DNA of 64,000 bases from Tetragonia tetragonoides (lineage: Eukaryota; Streptophyta; Magnoliopsida; Caryophyllales; Aizoaceae), in NCBI GenBank assembly GCA_038025085.1, contig CM076144.1, forward strand, positions 35,374,501 to 35,438,500, in the 5' to 3' direction. Of this stretch, positions 35,589-47,600 are shown piece by piece. A program made the translations under genes and the position numbers. The stretch's first letter is position 1. The number at the start of each line of letters is the position of its first letter. Below the pieces are notes generated by a model. That model had not been told where the DNA came from, made no database searches, and saw only the letters and a list, made by a program, of their open reading frames with translations.

Positions 35589-38500
35589 TCACTGCCCATC
35601 TTCGCCAGTACTCGGACCCACCTGAGACGAGTCTCCGAGTCCACTTGATGATGGAGCACCTGAAGGACTGGGCTGAGACATCGCCCAAGCTCTAGGGTCA
35701 AAAGCAAATAATGAACCCGTCAAGTAAGCGGGATCCAACGAATGACGTGGTGGCTCCAACATGTTGGGATAGCCGCCATGCCCCGTACTCTCCTGACTCC
35801 AGGAACCCCTCGGAGGGACTGGAGGATACATAGGCATGGGATAACCCGGATACCCCATACAGGGAGGCGGTGCATGCCACTGCGGAAGATAAGTCACCTA
35901 GGGCGGGTTCCCTGTGTCCACTCGAGCTCAAGGGTTCCCATGACGCACCTTCGTACCCTCCTGCCTTGGAGGAGGACGCTGCGGTGTAGACACCGACTCC
36001 GGAGTACGAATAACTAGAGGCCTTGTAGGGCTGGCCACAAGAATAGGCTGCAAAGTAGACTCAAGGTCAGAACATAACACAAAAATTCAAATCAAGCACT
36101 ATTACTTGAAATAAACATACCTCTCGAACGTCGGACCGACGACTCGTGCATACACTTCAAGACGCGAACCTGGAAATCCAATGCTTAAAGGCATGCATGC
36201 CCCTATAGATTTTTTGCTTCTCAGCAGCATCCAACTGTGCACATAGGGAAAAGAGTCAGTATAAACGCAAAGGAAATATTGCAAATTAAAATGGATTTTC
36301 ACTTAACCCCCCTACAACCAGTTGGTAGAGGCAATCCCTCAACCTCCTCATCGGGACCACGAAACTCAGAAATCAGTAGAACCTGAGGTGACCCGTCAGC
36401 TCCTGTATAACTCACCGACATGGAAGGAGGAGTAGGGCGCGGAGAAGAAGCAGTCGCATGAGACGACGAAGCACTCGCTGCACTCTGCAAAGATTTAAAG
36501 ATATTAGATACAATTCTAAATTTCCAAACGTAATTATGAAACAAAGTACATTACTTACCGGGTCGGTGGAGAAGATAGGGCACAACCGAGCGTCAGCAAA
36601 CTCAGTATATGCCACCATGAGATCCACCTCAGGATCAGCCGGAAGCAAATACTCAAGGGCATTTTCCCAGACAGTGGCCGCCCTTACCTGCTCCACGGTA
36701 AGGTGATGAACATAAAGCATAGAATTCGGAGGGTCCAAAGGAATCCTCGGAGCCGGAAGGTTGGAGAAAGTCAGCCTAATCAATCTCTCTCCCAAAAACC
36801 ACTCAAAACCAAAAGGAGCCTCAATGAGGATTCTGTTCGGGTCATACTCCCGAGCACCCAAGAATCGGTCCAACAGGCCCTGGAGGTAATCCGCCCAAGG
36901 GAACCAGTCAACCTACAAAAGTAAAGAATGAGCACACAAAAGGATGAAAAGGATGATAAAAGCACAAAAGATAATCACTTACATCCTGAGCGGTCAAGGG
37001 ATATATCGCCTCCCTAAGGGCGTGCAACATAGTAAATGGGCAAGATGCCCGTCCCCTCCAGGTCTGCATCGCTGGAAAGGACAAATCCCCTGTCTCGAGA
37101 AGAGGGGCAAGGTCAAAATACTCGTAAAACCAAATCTAAGACATGAAAAGCACATGGATTTTAGGCACAAGTTGTGAGTAAAACAGCCAAAAACACAAAG
37201 AATAAGAAGGGTAAAAGGAAATTACCTCCATAACCTTCCAGTAATCGACCAAGGAGATGCGAGACGCGCCCTCCTCTCCACTGAGGCGGCTGGACTGCCT
37301 CAAGCACCGTAGAAGACAAGAGTATGCAGGAATACCCCAATTGTACTCCGCAACTCTGTCCAAATCCCGCAAACACGGGAAATAGTAAACATGATACCTA
37401 CTGGCTTTATCCGCAAAGACGGAACAAGCTAGAACATAGGCCAAGAAAAGGCGGGCATGCTGCTCCGCCGTGACCTTCTTTAGCTTTCTCGGGGTGGTTA
37501 GGAACTGGATCATTACGTCAGTCCGCCCATACTTCATACCATCCCAGTGGGCCCCGAAAAGGCCGAACATCTCCACCATGTCATCCCTACTCACCTCTCC
37601 ATAAGTGAGGGGAATACCGGTGCAAGGGAGCCCGAAAATGAGACCGAGCTCGAAAGGGGTGATCATGATCTCACCCACAGGGAAATGAAAAGTACCGGTA
37701 GTATCCCAGTACCGCTCCGCAAGATCTCTAACGAGCAAGCGGTCAGAGCGCTCAGCAGAAGTGATGAACGCTAAAAGGTGACCGAAGACACAACGCTCCA
37801 CAATAGCGTTGACCGCGGATGACACATACCTACAGGCTTTCTCAATCCCGCAAAGGCTACCGTAACCCCGCATGGTAGTATCTACGTCCTATACAACACA
37901 ATAATTGCAAGAGATTTAGCTAGGTGATCCTAGTAACAACTACCATTCTCCGGTTTAGTCCTAACTTTTTATAACTCGTAAAGTTTAGCATTTTAGCTAA
38001 ACCAATATAGCAAGAGTAAATTTTAACGAGAATGAATTTCACACAAGTTTATTTTCCACAAATATACTCAAAAACCATCGTTACAATAAAAATAAAAATA
38101 CACTTCACTCAAGTTTATTTTCGCAAAGGAAGTGATAATTGCAATGAGAATAAATTTCACGAAAATTTATTTTCCACCATTAAAGATGAATTTCACACAA
38201 ATTCATTCTTCACATGCAAAAAAAATATATAATACATGAATCCTACGGAAATTCGCAAATTAGCAAGAAAAACAATTTCATGCAAATTGGTTTTCCATAT
38301 TACCTACACTACAGTTCTCAACCTAAAAATTCTATGTTTGCCTACACATGATTTTCTATGTGTAAAAGGGCAAAAGAAAAAAAGAAAAAACGATGTACCC
38401 GACATTTGGTACCGACGGTAACCAAATGCTCCTTCTTCTTGAAAATAAGATCGCGGGGCTCCCAACGATTGGTAGGATGGAAATCACTACGAGTGAACTC

Positions 38501-38638
38501 CTCCTAGACTAACCGGTGCTCACCCACCCAGTGACGGGGTATATCGGAAACGAAGACCCGAGTAAAAACATTCGGGGCCTCCCACACAACAATCTCTTGC
38601 TCCTTCCTTTTCCTACCTCCTCTAAGTTTAGGAGCCAT
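35589..38638 (-). pseudogene. multi-exon PMD gene carried antisense by X1
   Basis: Exons, in gene order: 1 at 38638-38399 (MAPKLRGGRKRKEQEIVV, basic cluster like a nuclear signal); 2 at 37888-37226 (221 codons, intact; AERYWDTTGTFHFPVGEIM, LIFGLPCTGIPLTYGEV, QHARLFLAYVLACSVFADK, EYNWGIPAYSCLLRCL); 3 at 37135-36983; 4 at 36912-36559 (intact; DRFLGAREYDPNRILIEAPF); 5 at 36484-36308; 6 at 36234-36121; 7 at 36047-35589 (proline-rich, MGYPGYPMPMYPPVPPRGSW). Introns have GT..AG ends. Stops: TAG in exon 1 (CAG in X2), TGA in exon 6 (CGG in X2), TAG in exon 7 (CAG in X3). PMD proteins are plant nuclear factors linked to silencing of mobile DNA; the element-borne role is unknown. Confidence 0.82.
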
Positions 38639-38929
38639 GGATGAAGAGCAAAAATCGAGTTTTTGAAAAATTTGAGTGAAACTCACAAAACTCACAAATT
38701 CACACATTTTTGAGTTTTGACACTCAAAACCACAAGAACAACTAACAAAATCAAGTTCTTTTAAGAATTTGAACAAGAAAACCTCAAGATTTGGAGCTAG
38801 GGGCTCTGATGGAGGTTGAGAGTTTGAAGAAAAATGGAGGAGAGAGAAGAAGAAGGCACGAAATGGAGGATGACCCATTTCGGCGTTCCCCTTCTTTTCC
38901 CTTTTTTTCTACTCGTGAAGACCTAGCGA

Positions 38930-39115
38930 CCGGTCAAACCGCCTAGGTGGACGGTCAGACCGCCACACTGGCGGTTGAACCACAAGCTACGCGGCTTGGC
39001 CGCTAGCTCAAACGGCTTGACCGTTGGGAGGAACGGTTCAACCGCGCCACCAAGTGGCGTAGCCGCTCCACGCAGCGGTTTAACTGCCTGACGTAGCGCT
39101 TTAACCACCATACAC
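38930..39115. repeat. 21-bp palindromic repeat array upstream of the PMD gene (X1)
   Basis: Nine units of 20-21 bp share the core CGGTTNAACCGC (for example CGGTCAAACCGCC, CGGTTCAACCGCG, CGGTTTAACTGCC). The array lies about 290-480 bp upstream of the ATG at 38638. No TATA box is seen between; that stretch is rich in pyrimidines on the gene strand. Confidence 0.85.
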
Positions 39116-39339
39116 ACCTTCTGTTATAATATTCTAGGGCCATTGGTTCAAAATCAGTGGGCCCCACGTGAGGCCCATAGCAGTTATTTGGGCGCCAAAG
39201 TCCGTTTATGAAAGTAGGACTACTTTAAACCAACAGGTTTGTACATTTATACTCGGCCTATGGCATGGGTTCGCATCCGACCTAAGGTCTGAGCAGCATT
39301 TTATTACCCTTTACAATAACATTTACTAACCATTTTATT

Positions 39340-39588
39340 TCTAAACATTTTATTGTGTAGCCAACAGCACAGGTTCCCCTTCAACTGAAAGTCGAAGGAC
39401 GTTTATTGTATGACCTACAGCACAGGGTCTCCCTTCAACTAAAAATCGAAGGATTTTTATCATTTATTTTATTTCTAAACATATTTTATTGTGTAACCTA
39501 CAGCACAGGGTCCCCTTCGACTGAAAATTGAAGGACATTTATTGTGTAACCAACATCACAGGGTTCCTTTCGACTGAAAATCGAAGGA
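39340..39588 (+). repeat. hairpin-bearing tandem repeats in the 3' region of X1
   Basis: About four units of 53-86 bp, each with 'acctacagcacagggt' and a short inverted repeat built on CTTCAACTGAAAGTCGAAG or CTTCGACTGAAAATCGAAG. The array is cut at about 39588 by the junction with element A. X2 has about 13 units and X3 about six. Confidence 0.8.
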
Positions 39589-39660
39589 AATTTGTTGAAT
39601 AAAGACGCACTCCGTGGCCGTAGAAATTCCGGGTCCTTACAATGGCGACTTCACTGGGGA
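39589..39660 (+). other. 5' LTR end and primer binding site of element A
   Basis: The LTR remnant ends CCGGGTCCTTACA at 39641; one base later is TGGCGACTTCACTGGGGA (39643-39660), identical to the X1 primer site. The remnant resembles the end of the Y2 LTR. Confidence 0.8.
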
Positions 39661-40703
39661 TTTATTTACAAGGGTAAGACTCGAAAGTCAAGTTTGCTTA
39701 AATGTTTAATAACATGTTCCATATGTTGCATCATTTGTATGTGCTTTGTCACAACCTTTTGACACTTATCGACCCTTGAGGAAGATTGTGTCACAACTCG
39801 TAGGCAACCCGTATATCTAAAGGAATATACAGTTGTCCTATCGTGCAAACCGACGCTTACTTACCCACGACCCATTGACTCTTGTTGGTGAAAAAGAATT
39901 ACAATTGATGTGTCGACTATCCGCCGAATGGAAATTGTAATTTGTCGTGGTGACCTCACAGGAGCCAAAAGCCTCTAGCCCACATTCGTGCATTCGCTTG
40001 CTTGCTGTGCATGTGTCTTTGTAATGCCAGTTTGATCACATGTTTGCATGTAAACTGCGTCGCTGTAGTGCTTGCCTGAATGCATGAATATCGTGATTAT
40101 GTGCCAACATGTAATTACGTGCTAGGAGTCTTTTTCTTTTATTTTTAGCTAGTTCCTAATGCCAAAAAAGGTGCGAGAATTCAATTCAATGAACACTCAT
40201 CATTTTCCCAATAATATATTCTGTCACAGTCATGAATAATTTTCTAGGATCTTTTTAGCAAAAAGAAAAAAAAAGAGTCAGACACTCCCATTTCTCCTCT
40301 CCCATTTTTTCTTTTCCTTTATTTCTTTTTTTTTTTTTGATGTAATTCAGATTCGGTCGAAAAAAAAAGAAAAGCAAAAAAAAAAAAAAAAAAAAAAAGG
40401 CGTAAAAAAACGCTGGAAAAAAAAATGATGACCGAAATTCTTTTCTTTTATTTTATCCCATTTTCCATCTTCTTTGAGTCTAGAAAAATAAAAAAAAATA
40501 GGATAGTCCGTCTTTTTCTATTTTTCTTATTTTCGTTCATTGAAATTATTTTTTTTTCGATATTAGGGGAAATATTTGGGCATTTAGGCGTAAGGATCTT
40601 TTTTTTCGGACAATATGTTTTTTTTATGTGTGGGTCATCATTTTTCTTTGGTGAGAGTCTCGTGGTCTCTTTGATTCTAAATGGTCGTCTACTCGTTCAG
40701 ATC
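39661..40703 (+). other. 5' leader of element A
   Basis: About 1 kb of non-coding leader. It is low in complexity from 40260 to 40440 (long A and T runs). The open frame upstream of the gag ATG (from 40425) reads mostly phenylalanine and isoleucine and is not taken as coding. Confidence 0.6.
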
Positions 40704-41757
40704 ATGTCAGGGCCCAGCAAGCGTTCCTCAGCTGAAGATATACAAGAACCTCTCCCCATGCCAAGGTCAGAAATGGGCCAGAATGCTAAGAAGATTAAAA
40801 CTTGTTTTGTGACAACTGCGTATCCGGTACACAAAGCTTCAAAAGAATCGGTACTTGATACTCAAGATGAGTCCCTTGACTTAGGGGGACAATTAGACCG
40901 GTCATCCCAACTGCGTATCCGATACATCCAAGTGGGCCTTGATCCTGATGAGACCCCTAGTCTCGTTGAGTATAGAGGCACAGACAAGCCAATCCAAGCT
41001 CTTGTTAAAGCACAAGACGATATTGAGCACCTGTCCCAATATATAACTATCTATCACTCAGAGATCCAAAGGCTACAGAAAACAGTTGCTGGGCTAGAGC
41101 AAAGGATTAAGTCTTTAGAAGGCGACAAAGTCGTTCTTGATCAAGGGCAACCCCGTTTGCCTCAAGAACACATCTTTCAACAAATGAGGGCATATGGCTA
41201 CATGCATTGAGTGGGGTCTACCAATGAACTCGTCCCAGAAAATGGAAATCCAGGTGTTTATTGCAAATATTGCCGAGCCTGCGGACATCACACCAATGAC
41301 TGTAGGGATCCGAGAGACACAATCCAAGCCTTCATTTATGAAGGGACCATGTGGCCCGCGCATCATTGGTTATCCAAGAAAATATCAAATCTTCCTACTC
41401 GCGAGTTCACACCACTTGCTGTACCAATTCATGATGTTATGACAGCTTTACTTCGCCGTGGAGATCTGCAATTCTTGGAAGGGGTTTTGTCAGAAGAGCC
41501 AGAGGAAGAAGATCATTACCTCTATTGCAGATATCATAGATGCTTTGGTCACCTTACTGAACAGTGCTATCGCTTGAAATGCGACATCCAGTTTGTCATT
41601 GATTCCGGAGTCGTATCTCCTCCAAAGTCTCATATATTCAAGATCACCGTACGAAAGTATGAACCACAGCTGGAATTCAACGTGCTCGAAATAGATCAAG
41701 CACCATTCATACCACACTCGAACCCTTATGTTAATGGTTTTCTTAAAAGGCAACGGT
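40704..41757 (+). pseudogene. gag of element A with two zinc knuckles
   Basis: The start at 40704 (MSGPSKRSSAEDIQEP) is chosen because upstream residues are low-complexity. A coiled-coil region (QYITIYHSEIQRLQKTVAGL, about 41040-41100) is followed by a stop at 41210. A second frame (41211-41757) has two knuckles: CKYCRACGHHTNDC (C-x2-C-x4-H-x4-C, about 41262) and CRYHRCFGHLTEQC (C-x2-H-x4-H-x4-C, about 41526). The central gag domain seen in X1 (DPKDHIRAF) is absent, so there is an internal deletion near 41200. The protein would bind genomic RNA. Confidence 0.7.
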
Positions 41758-42551
41758 AAATACCCGGTATGGGTCTCGGAAGAAATGGACAAGAACCCAC
41801 CACCTTCGAGTTCAAGGCCAAAAAAAACTCCTTCGGACTTGCTTACGAGCCTACTGACAAAGAAATCCGCGACCATGCTCTGAAACAAAGGAAACAGTTT
41901 AAGGGAAAACAAGCCATTTTCAACGAAATAATACCTCTTTATAGCCACACACTGAATGGCCAGTTCATCATAGAAGGGGACTATTGCCCATACTATGGCT
42001 TCCCCGAGCCATACTATGACAAAGAAGCCAAAGTCATATACCCAGGTTTTGAAATTTTCCAAGACTGCAACCATTTGGACAAGGAGGCACACCACCCGTC
42101 AAATCCGGCAAATCAAGATTGGACCAAGGCTACGGGCAACCAAATGCTAGGTCTCCTCTTCAGCCAAGAAACTAGAGTGATGGAAGCTCCTATGATGAAT
42201 GAAGAAGTAATGGCTCTCTATGATCGCAACTTCAATCCTGCAGACTTGATATATACTACTGAAGATGTCACAATGGGATGGCGCGAAGAAGTAAGCTGGA
42301 CTGGCCCAAATGGACGTAAAGTCACGATAACCGCTGGAGAGGGACCAATATTGAAAGAATCTGATTCCGAGTCTCAGTCAGAGTCAGTGTCTAACTTAGA
42401 TCCTAAGGATAAGTCAGGAACCGGGAATGTCACATTTTCTCTTTCTAAGTCTAGTGTCAATGTGAGGGAACTTCTGATCCCTTTCTTGCTGTTTTCAATT
42501 CTAATATCAATAAAATGCCAAATCCTTCTGCTTATTTTGCGCTTTGTTTAG
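41758..42551 (+). pseudogene. G-patch-containing gag-pol segment of element A
   Basis: It opens with IPGMGLGRNGQEPTTFEF then NSFGLAYEPTDKEIRDHALK, a G-patch-like motif. It continues with CPYYGFPEPYYDKEAKVIYP and FEIFQDCNH, which also occur in X1 (28250-28350). The serine-rich end DSESQSESVSNL lies before RT. The protease that should precede the G-patch is missing, so gag joins it directly. Translation continues without stops to 42551. Confidence 0.65.
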
Positions 42552-42689
42552 CTATTGATAAACCCAATAACGAAAATGAGTTGCCTAGGATTTGCTGAAA
42601 GCAGTAATCAATCATGAACAAAAGACCTCCATTGTGAAGGAAACAGAATTAATTAATCTAAGCAATGAAAGCGAACCTGGTGAAGTAAG

Positions 42690-43534
42690 AATTGGATTAT
42701 CCTTAACTGAACAAGGACGTAAGCAATTTATTGAACTTCTGAAATAGTACACAGATGTTTTTACCTGGTCCTACAAAGACATGCCGGGAATTGAAAGGAG
42801 CATAGCCGAACATAAGATCCCTTTATACCCTGATGATAAGCCAATTAAACAGAAGTTACGGCGCCTCAGACCGGAATGGGCACTGAATATGAAAGAAGAG
42901 GTACAGAAGCAGCTCGTCGCCGGGTTCATTGTAGTATAAGATTATCCTAAATGGGTTGCAAATGTGGTTCCAGTACCGAAAAAGGATGGTCGAGTCAGAA
43001 TGTGCGTCGATTTCAGGGACCTCAACAAGGCTAGCCCAAAAGACGATATTCCTTTACCACACATTGACCTCTTGGTAAACAACACTGCTGAATATGCTCT
43101 ATTATCATTCGTGGATGGTTACGCCGGATATAACCAGGTTCAAATGTCCGAAGAAGACATGAGAAAAACAACGTTCATAACTCCTTGGGGGACCTATTGT
43201 TACAGGGTCATGCCCTTTGGATTGAAGAACGCAGGCGCAACTTACCAAAGGACCGCCACAGCATTCCTACATGATATGATGCCTAAAGAAGCCAAAGTCT
43301 ATGTGGACGATATGATTGTGAAGTCAAGATACCGGGATGGGCACATTCAGGCAGTCCACAAGTTCTTTGAGAGACTGCGCAAGTACAGCTTCCAGCTGAA
43401 TCCCCAAAAGTGTGCATTTTGGGTCACGTCAGGCAAACTACTGGGCTATGTAGTCAGTCAAAGGGGAATCAAAATTGATCCATCCAAGATCAAAGCGATA
43501 GTTGAAATGCCTCCGCCCAAGAAATTGATCCAGC
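42690..43534 (+). pseudogene. reverse transcriptase of element A, N-terminal part
   Basis: It has DVFTWSYKDMPGIERSIAEH (42755), then an open frame from about 42946 with PVPKKDGRVRMCVDFRDLNK, LSFVDGYAGYNQVQMSEEDM, MPFGLKNAGATYQRTATAF and the catalytic YVDDMIVKS. All RT core residues are present. Two stops (TAG 42747, TAA about 42938) break the N-terminus. The frame ends in X2 sequence after EMPPPKK; the rest of pol is at 50362. Confidence 0.88.
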
Positions 43535-43535
43535 C

Positions 43536-44082
43536 AGCAGCCTGACGGCTAGGACAAGCGGCCAAACCGCTAGCCCAAGCGGCATAGCCGGTAGGAGCTC
43601 TAGCAGTCACCCTGTATAGGCGCCTGGGATACAACTTCGCGAGAGAACTTCGGTCCACGCGACCTCTCCATTGACTGAGTTCTACCTTCCTAATTCCCAC
43701 TTGGACAGATTTTGGAAGCCTTCCCTTAGATCTTTCTTACCTTAATTTTGGCTCTTGCCTCTTTTCTATTTATTCCCTTTTATTTTTTCTTTCCTTCTTT
43801 TTTTTTTGATTATCAAGTTCCATTCTTTATTCCTTTTATTTAGTGATTCTTTATTTGCTTTATTAATATTTTCCCCTTTTAATTATCTTTTCCTATTTTC
43901 TTTTTCTTTACTTTATTTTTTTAGGGGAAGGGGTACCCCAAATGTGCTAAATTCTCGGGAATCCTAAATTCTCGGATATCATGATTTGTGATTTCCCATT
44001 CGGAAATTAGATGATTAAATTCACAAATGGGCATTTGCGTGATATTTTTGTGCGTGAATAAAATGCATTATTTATAGCAAGT
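43536..44082. other. X2 left end: palindromic repeats and inter-gene spacer
   Basis: About three 21-bp palindromic units (43545-43605, such as GCGGCCAAACCGCTAG) match X1 34985-35070. The pyrimidine-rich spacer follows. No gene. Confidence 0.65.
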
Positions 44083-47000
44083 TTAATACAAGCCAAAAAG
44101 TTCGAAATGCACTACAACAAATATCACCTGGCCATCTTCGCCAGTACTCGGGCCCGACTGAGACGACTCTCTGGGTCCACTCGACGATGGAGCACCTGAA
44201 GGATCGGGCTGAGACATCGCCCAAGCTCTAGGGTCAAAAGCAAATAATGAACCCGTCAAGTAAGCGGGATCCAGTGAATGACGCGGTGGCTCCGACATGC
44301 CGGGATAGCAGCCATACCTCGTACTCTCCTGACTCCAAGAACCCCTCGGAGGGACTGGAGGATACATAGGCATGTGATAGCACGGATACCTCATATAGGG
44401 AGGCGGTGCAGGCCACTACGGAAGATAAGGCACACGGGGCGGGTTCCCCGTATCCATTCTAGCTCGAGGCGTCCCTCTACGCACCTCCGTACTCTCTTGC
44501 CTAGGAGGAGGACGCTGCGGTATGGGCACCAACTCCGGAGCACGAATAACTGGAGGCCTCACCACAGGAACAGGCTGCGAAATAGGATCAAGGTCAGAAA
44601 ATTACCAAAAATTCAAATCAAGCACTGTTACTTGAAATGAAAATACCTCTCGAACGTCAGACCGATGACTCGTGCATACACTCCGAGACGCGAATCTGGA
44701 AATCCAATTCGTAAAGGCCTGCATGCCCCTTTAGATCTTCCGCGTCTCAACAGCATCCAACTGTGCACATAAAGAAAAGAGTCAGTATAAATACAAAGGA
44801 AACATTGCAAATTACAATGGATTCTCACTTAGCCCCTACAAACAACTGGTAGAGGCAATCCCTCAACCTCCTCATCAGGACCGCGAAACTCAGAAATCAG
44901 TATAACCTGAGGAGACTCGTCCGCTCCTGTATAACTCACCGACATGGTAGAAGGAGTAGGGCGCGGAGATGAAGCTGTCGCATGAGACGACGAAGAACTC
45001 GCAACACTCTGCAAAACTTTAAAATATCAGACACATTTCTAAATTTCCAAACGAAATTAAGAAACAAAAGTACATTACTTACCGGGTCGGTAGAAAAGTT
45101 GGGGCACAACCGAGCCTCAACAAAATCATTATATGCCACCATGAGATCCACCCTAGGATCAGCTGGAAGCAAAAACTCCAGGGCATTCGCCCCAACGATG
45201 GCCATCCTCACCTGCTCCACAGTAAGGTGACGAACATAAAGCATAGAATCCGGAGGATCCAAAGGAATCCTCGGAGCTGGAAGTTCGGAGAAAGTCTGCC
45301 TAATCAGTCTCTCTCCCAAAAACCACTCAAAACCGAAAGAACCCTCAATGAGGATCCTCCTCTGGTCATACTCCCGAGCACCCAAGAATCTGTCTGAGAG
45401 ACCCGGGAGGTAATCCGTCCAGGGGAACAAGTCGACCTACAAAAGCAAAGAATGAGCACACAAAAGGATGAAAAGTACGATAAAAGCACAAGGGATATAT
45501 CACCTCCCTAAGGCCGTGCAGCGTGGTAAATGGGCAAGATGCCCATCCCCTCCAGGTCTGCATCACCGGAAAGGACAAATCCTCTGCCTCAAGAAGAGGG
45601 GCAAGGTCGAAGAAATGCTTATAAAACCAAATCTAAGACATGCAAAGCACATGGATTAGGCACAAGTCGTGAGTAAAAATCCAAAAACACAAAGTATGAG
45701 AAGGGTAAATGGAAATTACCTCCATAACCTTTCAATAACCGACCAAGGAGACGCGTGACGCGCCCTCCTCTCCACTAAGGCCGCTGGGCTGCCTAAAACA
45801 CCGAAGAAGACAAGAGTATGCGAAAAAGCCCCAATTGTACACCGCAACTCTGTCCAAATCCCGCAAGCACGGGAAACAGCGAACATGGTACCTACTAGCT
45901 TTATCCGAAAAGACGGAACAAGCTAGAACATAGGCCAAGAAAAGGCGAGTGTGCTGCTCCGCCGTGACCTTCTTCAGCTTCTTCGGGGTGGTCAAGAACT
46001 GGACCATGACGTCAGTCCGCCCAAGCTTCATACCATCCCAGTTGGCCCCAAAAAGGCCAAACATCTCCACCATGTCATCCCTACTCACCTCTCCATAAGT
46101 GAGAGGGATACCGGTGCAAGAGAGCCCGGAAATGAGACCGAACTCAAAAAGGGGTGATCATGATCTCACCCATAGGAAAATGAAAAGTACTGGTAGTATC
46201 CCAGTACCGCTCCCCAAGACCACTAACGAGAAAGCGGTCGGAGCGCTCAGCAGAAGCGATGGACGCTAAAAAGTGACCGAAGCCACAACGCTCCACAATA
46301 GAGTTGACCGCGGCTGTCACGTACCTACGGGCTTTCTCGATCCCGGAAAGCCTACCATAACCCCGCATGGTAGTGTCTACGTCCTATACAACACAATGAT
46401 TGCAAAGACAATTACCCAGGTGATCCTAGTAACAACTACCGGTCTCCGGTTTTGTCCTAAATTTTTATAACTCGTAAAATTTAGCATTTTAACTAAACCA
46501 ATATAACAAGAGTAAATTTTAACGAGAACGAATTTCACACAAGTTTATTCTCCACAAATATACTCAAAAAACCATCTACCACCACAATAAAAATAAACTT
46601 CACTCAAGTTTGTTTTCACAAAAAATAAATGATAATTGCAACGAGAATAAATTTCATACAAATTTATTTTCCGCCATTAAAGATGAATTTCACACAAATT
46701 CATTCTTCACATGCAAAATATATCTAATACAAGAAACCTACAGGAATCCCCAAATTAGCAAGAAAAACAATTTCACGCAAATTGGTTTTTCCACATTAGC
46801 TACACTACAGTTCTCAACCTAAAAATTCTATGTTTGCCTACACATGATTTTCTAAGTGTAAAAGAGCAAAGGAAAAAAAAAATGACATACCCGACATTTG
46901 GTACCAACGGTAACCAAATGCTCCTTCTTCTTGAAAACAAGATCGCTGGGCTCCCAACGATTAGTAGGATGGAAACCACTACGAGTGAACTCAACCTGGA

Positions 47001-47130
47001 CTAACCGATGCTCACCCACCCGGTGATGGGGTATACCAGAAATAAAAACCCGAGTGAAAACATTCGGGGCCTCATGAACAACAATCTCTTCCTCTTTCCT
47101 TTTCCTACCTCCTCTAAGTTTAGGAGCCAT
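44083..47130 (-). pseudogene. multi-exon PMD gene carried antisense by X2
   Basis: Exon 1 (47130-46891, 80 codons) is fully open and ends KKKEHLVTVGTKCR at a GTATGT donor. Exon 2 (46383-45720) has the PMD motif (ERYWDTTSTFHFPMGEIM) but is 664 bp instead of 663: one extra A near 46148 shifts the frame, and TGG to TGA stops it near 45735. Exon 3 is followed by a deletion of about 28 bp that removes its splice donor (near 45489). Exon 4 (45436-45083) is intact; exon 5 is about 45008-44835, with GC instead of GT at its donor; exon 6 (44760-44648) has a TAA (TAT in X1); exon 7 (44574 to about 44120) is open, its normal stop lost. Confidence 0.82.
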
Positions 47131-47414
47131 GGATGAAGGGCAAAAATGGAGTTTTTGGAAATTTGAGTGAAACTCACAAATTCACACAATGTTGAGTTTT
47201 GACACTAAAAAACACAAGAAAAACTAGCAAAATCAAAGTTCAACTAAGAACTTGAGCACGAAAACCTCAAGATTTGGAGCGAGGGGCTTTGATGGAGGTT
47301 GAGAGCTTGAAGAAAATTGGAGGAGAGAGAGAGGAGAAGGCTCGAAATGAGGAAGATGACCCATTTTGGCCTCCCCCCTTTCCTTTTTTTGCACACACGC
47401 TGAAAACCTAGGTG

Positions 47415-47600
47415 GATGATCCAAATGCTTAGGTGGACGGTCAGACCGTCCAGTTGGCGGCTGAACCGCAAGACAGGCGGCTTACCCGCGTGTCCCAACG
47501 GCTTGACCATTTGGATGAGCGGTTCAACCGCTCCAGCAAGCGATTTAGCCGCTCCACCTAGCGGTTCAACCGCTTGACGTGACGGTTTGACCGCCAGAAT
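47415..47600. repeat. 21-bp palindromic repeat array upstream of the PMD gene (X2)
   Basis: About eight units, such as GCGGTTCAACCGCT and CGGTCAGACCGTC, at the same place as in X1 (38930-39115) and X3 (54310-54530). Confidence 0.85.

Larger units (their letters stand above)
24028..39588 (+). mobile_element. X1: Tat-like LTR retrotransposon with two antisense genes
   Basis: The order on plus is 5' LTR, primer site, gag, protease with G-patch, RT, RNase H, second RNase H, integrase, DUF7745-like gene (minus), PMD gene (minus) and 3' tandem repeats. The last part of the 3' region, the polypurine tract and the 3' LTR are missing: it breaks in the repeat array near 39588, where the LTR end of element A begins. 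X1 inserted into Y2 (5-bp flank atgtc at 24023-24027). A hAT MITE inserted into X1 later. All reading frames have stops. Confidence 0.85.

Noticed and set aside
37547..37774. Plus-strand frames within the PMD regions
   Set aside because: They are shadows of the antisense PMD exons and lack any family similarity.
40425..40703. N-terminal extension of the element A gag frame
   Set aside because: Low-complexity phenylalanine/isoleucine reading of T-rich leader; the gag-like sequence starts at 40704.
41490..42095. 201-codon open frame on minus opposite gag of element A
   Set aside because: It is the reverse reading of conserved gag and G-patch coding sequence, and X1 and Y1 do not keep an equivalent frame.
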